Shown in pieces: positions 22,096 to 25,822 of a DNA stretch of 25,822 bases (within the stretch, counting starts at the first letter, position 1; every line of letters starts with the position of its first letter). The notes beneath the pieces were generated by a model that did no database searches, was not told where the DNA came from, and worked only from the letters and a program-made list of their open reading frames with translations. Position numbers and translations under genes: made by a program. Source of the stretch: Patescibacteria group bacterium UBA6033 (GTDB lineage: Bacteria; Patescibacteriota; Minisyncoccia; Phycocordibacterales; Phycocordibacteraceae); assembly GCA_002429325.1 (NCBI GenBank), contig DIZH01000012.1:1-25822 (forward strand), read 5' to 3'.

Positions 22096-23460
22096 ATGGC
22101 AGTTGCAGACCGCGTCCCTCCTCAGTCGCTCGAATCCGAGCGCGCGCTTCTCGGCGCGCTTCTCTTGAAGCCGGATGCTATTCACGACGTCTCCGACCTC
22201 ATCCATCCCGATTCCTTCTATGCTGAAAAGCATCGCATCATATTCGGTGCTATGCGCGAGCTCGCAGAGCGCGGCGAACCGATCGATCTTCTTTCACTTT
22301 CTGAACGTCTGCAGGGCCAAGGACTTTTGGAGCGTTCAGGCAGCAGAAGTTATCTCGCCGAGCTCGCGGGATCAGCGCCTGCTCCTGGAAACTTCTCTCA
22401 CTATGCTGAACTCGTTTCGCGTAAGTCTCTCATGCGTTCTCTTATTGATGCAGCGTACGGTATCAACGAGTCGGCATATGACGAAGCGCGCGACACGATG
22501 GAAGTGCTCGATGAAGCTGAAAAAAGTATTTACGCTATCGGCAACGCATCTGCGGCACATAAATTCATTGCCATCGCCGACAAGGTCCATGAGACATGGG
22601 ATCGCATTGAAGCACTTTCAAAAAGAGAAGATGGCATCCGCGGCGTCCCGTCTGGCTTCCCTGCTCTCGATAATCTCCTCTCTGGATTCCATCCATCCGA
22701 CCTCGTCATCCTCGCGGCTCGTCCGTCAGTCGGTAAGACATCGCTTGCGCTCGATATCGCTCGCAACGCCGCAGTGCGCCACAGCGTGCCGGTCGGCATA
22801 TTCTCGCTTGAAATGAGCTCAGAGCAAATCATCGACCGCATGCTCTCGGCTGAGTCATTTGTGAACTCGTGGAAGCTGCGCACCGGCCAAGTGAAGGGCG
22901 AAGAAGATTTCGGCCGCATACGCGACGCGCTTGAGGTCCTCTCGAAAGCGCCTATCTATATCGACGACAAGCCGGGCAACAATATTCTCGGTATGCGCGC
23001 CGTCGCGCGTCGCCTGAAGCGTGAGCGCGGCATCGGCCTCATCATCGTCGACTATCTCCAGCTCATGGCGCCGACCAATACGAAAAATTCAGACTCAATG
23101 GTCCAGCAAGTCACTGAAATTTCTCGTTCGCTCAAAGGGCTCGCGCGCGAGCTCGAAGTGCCAGTCATCGCGCTCTCGCAGCTCTCGCGCGCTGTTGAAC
23201 AGCGCGGCGGGAAGCCTCGTCTCTCTGACCTGCGCGATTCCGGTTCCATCGAGCAGGATGCCGACGTGGTGATGTTCATCCATCGCGAGGATAAGAGCAA
23301 CAAGGAAAGTGATCGTCCCGGCGTCGCAGAGATACTCATCGAGAAGCACCGCAATGGTCCGACCGGCTCCGTTGAACTATTCTTCGACGAGAAGCGCACC
23401 ACGTTCCAGCCTATCGACACTGGTGGTTACGGCGATCTCGCGAGCGAATTCTCTTCTTAA
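22096..23460 (+). CDS. dnaB: Replicative DNA helicase DnaB
   Basis: 454 residues, full length. The N-terminal primase-interacting domain starts RVPPQSLESERALLGALLL. The linker is followed by the RecA-like motor at about residue 185: GFPALDNLLSGFHPSDLVILA, Walker A ARPSVGKT (208-215), GIFSLEMSSEQI, Walker B LIIVDYLQLM, and SQLSRAVEQRGGKPRLSDLRDSG with the arginine-finger region. The hexamer unwinds DNA ahead of the replication fork. No intein interrupts it, although DnaB is a common intein host. recR starts directly after the stop, so the two are co-transcribed. Confidence 0.96.
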   Translation: MAVADRVPPQSLESERALLGALLLKPDAIHDVSDLIHPDSFYAEKHRIIFGAMRELAERGEPIDLLSLSERLQGQGLLERSGSRSYLAELAGSAPAPGNFSHYAELVSRKSLMRSLIDAAYGINESAYDEARDTMEVLDEAEKSIYAIGNASAAHKFIAIADKVHETWDRIEALSKREDGIRGVPSGFPALDNLLSGFHPSDLVILAARPSVGKTSLALDIARNAAVRHSVPVGIFSLEMSSEQIIDRMLSAESFVNSWKLRTGQVKGEEDFGRIRDALEVLSKAPIYIDDKPGNNILGMRAVARRLKRERGIGLIIVDYLQLMAPTNTKNSDSMVQQVTEISRSLKGLARELEVPVIALSQLSRAVEQRGGKPRLSDLRDSGSIEQDADVVMFIHREDKSNKESDRPGVAEILIEKHRNGPTGSVELFFDEKRTTFQPIDTGGYGDLASEFSS

Positions 23461-24060
23461 ATGGACCACATTGACGAGCTTGCGAGGGCATTTGCTAAAT
23501 TCCCAGGCATCGGCCCGAGGCAGGGTAAGCGCTTCGTATTCCACCTGCTCGCCTCCCCTGCTTCCGAACGCGATAATCTCGCGAACCTCATCACTGCGCT
23601 CGGTGCGAATGTCCGCCAATGTCCTGAGTGCCTTCGTTTCTTTACTGGCTCGGCGCTCGTATGCAATTATTGTTCCGACAGCAAGCGTGATGACACACTC
23701 CTCATGCTTGTAGAGAAAGACCAAGACCTCCAAGCTGTTGAGCGCGCGGGCACGTACAAGGGCCGCTACTTCGTGCTCGGCGGTGTGCTCACACTTTCCG
23801 GTAAAGGAGCCATTCGAGAGAAAGAACTCTTGAAAGCTGTTGAGAGGCGCGCGCAGAGCGATCTCAAAGAAATTGTATTGGCGCTTTCCGCCACGAGTGA
23901 GGGCGAACATACCGCTGACCACGTGCGTCAACTACTTGCACCACTGCGCGATCGTCTGAAGATTTCCGTACTTGGGCGCGGCCTCGCGACAGGCTCGGAA
24001 CTCGAATACTCCGATGCCGAGACCCTCCGTGCTGCCCTTTCTAACCGCAAAGAAGCATAA
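23461..24060 (+). CDS. recR: Recombination protein RecR
   Basis: 199 residues, standard RecR length. A helix-hairpin-helix is seen at FPGIGPRQGKRFVFHLL (14-30), then a four-Cys zinc finger (Cys54, Cys57, Cys68, Cys71; CPEC and CNYC), then a Toprim domain (LLMLVEKDQDLQAVE, YFVLGGVLTLSGKG). The C-terminal segment LGRGLATGSELEYSDAETL is the family end. RecR works with RecO/RecF in gap repair and loading of RecA. Its ATG follows the dnaB TAA with no spacing. The TTGACA of the next promoter begins 5 nt after its stop. Confidence 0.95.
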   Translation: MDHIDELARAFAKFPGIGPRQGKRFVFHLLASPASERDNLANLITALGANVRQCPECLRFFTGSALVCNYCSDSKRDDTLLMLVEKDQDLQAVERAGTYKGRYFVLGGVLTLSGKGAIREKELLKAVERRAQSDLKEIVLALSATSEGEHTADHVRQLLAPLRDRLKISVLGRGLATGSELEYSDAETLRAALSNRKEA

Positions 24061-24065
24061 GTGGC

Positions 24066-24094
24066 TTGACAAGAAATCTATTTCAGTATTAGAT
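24066..24094 (+). promoter_or_regulatory. Promoter upstream of the MFS leader region
   Basis: A perfect -35 TTGACA (24066-24071), a 17-bp spacer and TTAGAT (24089-24094). ATG 24101 follows 6 nt after the hexamer. It is the only clear promoter between recR and the MFS gene at 24333. Confidence 0.6.
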
Positions 24095-24100
24095 ATTATC

Positions 24101-24226
24101 ATGGTTCACAAAAATCAGGCAGTGAATACGTGCTACGCGCTCCCGCGCATGTGGGCGCTTTTCGTCATTTCCGACGGTCAGCCCAACGCACTTATATCTA
24201 GCCGCGATTTTTGTAAGACTTCCTAA
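24101..24226 (+). CDS. Possible 41-residue leader peptide
   Basis: ATG 24101 lies 6 nt after the TTAGAT hexamer and reads MVHKNQAVNTCYALPRMW and onward to TAA 24226, ending RDFCKTS. There is no SD, which fits the leaderless style of this genome. The peptide has no recognised family. It ends 12 nt before the left arm of the helix that can hide the MFS SD (24239-24250), and its codons cover CCGACGGTC (24171-24179), which can pair with the 5' arm of the downstream terminator. This placement, more than its sequence, suggests a regulatory leader. The region could also be a non-coding leader RNA. Confidence 0.4.
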   Translation: MVHKNQAVNTCYALPRMWALFVISDGQPNALISSRDFCKTS

Positions 24227-24238
24227 CTCATAGAAATC

Positions 24239-24329
24239 ATTCTCCTTAGAAAGACCTCGGCTGGATAAAAGGCCGAGGTCTTTTGTTTCAGCAGTTCTTT
24301 GACAACTCGCACACCAATCTAAGGAGAAT
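24239..24329 (+). promoter_or_regulatory. 12-bp long-range helix hiding the MFS SD
   Basis: ATTCTCCTTAGA (24239-24250) is the exact complement of TCTAAGGAGAAT (24318-24329). The right arm contains the SD AAGGAG (24321-24326) of the MFS gene. The helix would enclose the terminator hairpin and block ribosome access to GTG 24333 in any read-through transcript. Confidence 0.6.
24250..24290 (+). terminator. Intrinsic terminator in the MFS leader
   Basis: A 12-bp perfect stem, AAAGACCTCGGC (24250-24261) with GCCGAGGTCTTT (24272-24283), followed by TGTTTC. It could end dnaB-recR transcripts or, with the leader ORF, act as an attenuator. Confidence 0.8.
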
Positions 24330-24332
24330 ACT

Positions 24333-25511
24333 GTGAATGCTCATGACGCCGCACGCAACCTGCTGCTGTATCGGTTCTACATCCTGTTCAACGAACCACT
24401 CTTCTGGGGAACGATTCTCATCACTTCCCTCCAGAAGCTCGCCCACATGCCGCTCGCCGATATCTACTATATGGAATCGGCGGTACTTGGTCTCTGTCTG
24501 ATTCTCGACATCCCCTCGGGAGCGCTAGCGGACATGATAGGACGGAAAAAGACCATCATCATTGGACGAGTGTTCCTATTCCTGAGTGTACTGTTCTTCA
24601 CCACAATGCAGACCCCGCTTGAGGCATGGACGGGAAATATTCTCTGGGCTATCGGCTTTTCGCTGCAGTCAGGAGCTGACACGGCGCTTCTGTATGACAC
24701 GCTCAAGGAGCATGGCCGACAGCACGAGTTCAAGAAGATAGAGGGTCGAGCAGTCGGCTCACGATTGATCCTTATGGCCTTCTGTGCGCTCGCTACCGGG
24801 TTCCTTGCAGATGTCGAGCTCCGACTGCCACTATGGATAGGACTACCGTTCACAGTGATTCCGCTCGTTGCCGCCTGCTTCTTCAAAGAACCGCCGCGCA
24901 CAGTTGAGTATTCTGTGCATGAGCAGCTACGAGTGCTGAAGCAAGGATGCATCTTCGTAGTGCGTTCGGTGGAAGTGAGATGGATGGTTGGGTTTGCCGC
25001 GCTCTTGGCGACTACGTCGAAAGTCTGGTTCTTCACCTATAATCCGTACTTCGAATTAGTAAACTTGCCCCTTAGGTACTACGGCACAATCTTCTTCTGT
25101 CTCAATGTGGTCGCATGGCTCTCGAGCCATTTCGCTCACAGTGCTGAGCAGTATCTAGGAGAACGAACATGCATCATTGGCATGATCCTGTGTGTGGGAA
25201 TTCCGATTCTCCTCATGGGCGCAGTGCCGATATTGCCATTCGCGTATCTAGTGATTATCCAGAACATCGTCCGTGGGTTCATGCGCCCATTCGTAGGCGA
25301 TTATATGAACCGGCACATCACAAGCGACGTACGGGCGACCGCACTATCGGTACAATCTTCCGTTGGAAATCTGATGGGTATCATAGGCCTCGCACTGTTC
25401 GGCCATATCACGGACACATTGGGCCTCTTGAGCTCATTAGTGATGCTCGGCATTCTGTCGATCGGATTGGGCGCCTTGAGCTACGCGTCGTATTCGAGGA
25501 AGATTGCGTAG
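24333..25511 (+). CDS. Major facilitator superfamily transporter
   Basis: 392 residues from GTG 24333, supported by the SD AAGGAG 6 nt upstream. Twelve hydrophobic segments are visible in two halves. The MFS loop 2-3 signature appears as GALADMIGRKKT (about 63-74), and the related second-half loop as GHITDTLG. QSGADTALLYDTLKE, at the fourth-fifth helix region, is typical of MFS drug-efflux-like and sugar-efflux-like proteins. The substrate is unknown. No own -10 was found after the leader terminator, so expression probably depends on read-through from 24066. The strong SD, leader terminator and SD-sequestering repeat suggest induced expression, as in regulated efflux pumps; this is inference. 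Confidence 0.85.
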   Translation: MNAHDAARNLLLYRFYILFNEPLFWGTILITSLQKLAHMPLADIYYMESAVLGLCLILDIPSGALADMIGRKKTIIIGRVFLFLSVLFFTTMQTPLEAWTGNILWAIGFSLQSGADTALLYDTLKEHGRQHEFKKIEGRAVGSRLILMAFCALATGFLADVELRLPLWIGLPFTVIPLVAACFFKEPPRTVEYSVHEQLRVLKQGCIFVVRSVEVRWMVGFAALLATTSKVWFFTYNPYFELVNLPLRYYGTIFFCLNVVAWLSSHFAHSAEQYLGERTCIIGMILCVGIPILLMGAVPILPFAYLVIIQNIVRGFMRPFVGDYMNRHITSDVRATALSVQSSVGNLMGIIGLALFGHITDTLGLLSSLVMLGILSIGLGALSYASYSRKIA

Positions 25512-25534
25512 AAGAGAAGTGTGCGAGTTGAAGC

Positions 25535-25566
25535 GAAGCGTTGGCCTAGGCCAACGCTTCTTTTTT
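25535..25566 (+). terminator. Intrinsic terminator of the MFS gene
   Basis: A perfect 26-bp palindrome (arms GAAGCGTTGGCC and GGCCAACGCTTC around TA, 25535-25560) followed by six T. Confidence 0.88.
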
Positions 25567-25568
25567 AT

Positions 25569-25604
25569 AAAGCAAAAGGCACCCTTGCGGGCGTCTTTTG
25601 CTTT
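25569..25604 (-). terminator. Second hairpin, probable terminator for the helicase side
   Basis: AAAGCAAAAG (25569-25578) pairs with CTTTTGCTTT (25595-25604), extended by GC/GT and CCC/GGG pairs. T-rich flanks on both strands make it a two-way terminator; on the minus strand it would end the helicase transcript after element B. Confidence 0.6.
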
Positions 25605-25623
25605 GTAAAATCGATATGAATTT

Positions 25624-25750
25624 TAGAACGAGTTTAAAAGTTCTTAGATGCGAGGCACGGGATGCTGATTTTCGTAGGCGTACTTTGGGGTACGACGGAG
25701 AAAATCAGCGGGGCCCGTAACGACGCAGATGAAACTTTTAGGCCGTTCTA
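25624..25750. repeat. Structured intergenic element, copy B
   Basis: A 127-nt homologue of copy A in the same orientation. The outer stems are TAGAACG/CGTTCTA (25624-25630, 25744-25750) and TAAAAGTT/AACTTTTA (25635-25642, 25733-25740). The core is TAGATGCGAGGCACGGG (25645-25661), AGGCGTAC (25676-25683), GTACGACGGA (25690-25699) and CCCGTAACGACGCAGAT (25714-25730). The arms between contain a perfect 10-bp helix, GCTGATTTTC/GAAAATCAGC, not formed in copy A. Its right end includes the TAG stop of the minus-strand helicase gene, so here it is a 3' neighbour on the opposite strand. Confidence 0.8.
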
Positions 25751-25822
25751 CCTGCCTTGGACGAACGTCAGGGCAATACCCTTATTTGATGCACGGCCGG
25801 TGCGGCCGATGCGGTGCACGTA
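25748..25822 (-). CDS. DEAD-box RNA helicase, C-terminal fragment
   Basis: The minus-strand frame runs from the window edge to TAG 25748-25750 and encodes 24 residues. It contains YVHRIGRTGRA, which is motif VI of DEAD-box helicases, followed by KGIALTFV. This is the ATP-binding arginine-finger region of the second RecA domain. The protein ends only about 14 residues after the motif, shorter than DeaD/RhlE proteins with long basic tails. Which DEAD-box member it is cannot be told from the fragment. Confidence 0.85.
   Translation of the reverse strand, partial: YVHRIGRTGRASNKGIALTFVQGR

Noticed and set aside
23721..23745. CCTCCAAG in recR as another copy of the gltX palindrome
   Set aside because: Only eight bases match and no inverted partner is nearby; it is ordinary recR coding sequence.
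24299..24304. TTGACA as the -35 of a direct MFS promoter
   Set aside because: No -10 hexamer lies at 15-19 bp; the nearest candidate, AATACT, is 22 bp away and overlaps the SD region.
25616..25720. A 34-codon ORF across element B, preceded by TAAAAT
   Set aside because: The matching frame in element A has a TAG early on and different residues. Conservation follows paired bases, not codons, so the region is better read as structured.

Overview
The window reads as a chromosomal piece of a candidate-phyla-radiation bacterium (Patescibacteria, Parcubacteria-like). This is an inference from protein character: divergent MraY and CorA motifs, small anchored proteins, a large beta-helix surface protein ending in a peptidoglycan-binding domain, very tight gene packing, and an almost complete absence of Shine-Dalgarno (SD) sites. 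No rRNA, tRNA, CRISPR array, transposase or phage gene was seen.

Layout. 1-6259: end of a leucyl aminopeptidase gene, then scpA and scpB (condensin partners). These two are separated by a surface protein, a scar of duplicated scpB/scpA ends, and two small membrane proteins. 6265-12008: a cell-wall block of a D,D-carboxypeptidase-like protein, mraY, ftsW, murG and an overlapping gltX. 12011-13351: an M23 murein hydrolase with coiled coil. 13351-14579: minus-strand alpha-CTD-like protein and AlkA-type glycosylase. 14641-16342: small membrane proteins, a LOG-family protein and an anchored Ada-like domain protein. 16362-16634: rpmA. 16691-19446: minus-strand CtpA-type protease, rplI, an M15 peptidase and an unknown cassette. 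19546-24060: corA, cysS, dnaB, recR. 24066-25511: a leader region and an MFS transporter. 25748-25822: C-terminus of a DEAD-box helicase on the minus strand.

Expression logic. Nearly every transcription-unit head has a -10 hexamer (TATACT, TACAAT, TATAGT, TAGAAT), usually with an upstream TGN, ending only 6-9 nt before the start codon. This predicts leaderless or nearly leaderless mRNAs. Downstream genes follow with ATGA overlaps or very short gaps. Three genes break the rule and have real SD sequences: the alpha-CTD-like gene (13395-13829), the unknown gene 16743-17123, and the MFS gene (24333). Each is associated with a TTGAC-type -35 placed at or just after the stop codon of the gene upstream. 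The first two also share a similar terminator hairpin.

Most interesting items: (i) two copies of a ~128-nt structured element (21953-22081, 25624-25750) with conserved internal loops, conserved spacing and covarying outer stems; (ii) a candidate attenuator upstream of the MFS gene (leader ORF, possible antiterminator, terminator, 12-bp SD-sequestering helix); (iii) a perfect 48-bp palindrome inserted in frame in gltX; (iv) a chimeric scpB-start/scpA-end scar with nearly all-synonymous divergence; (v) the stand-alone alpha-CTD-like protein; (vi) the two SD/terminator cassettes.
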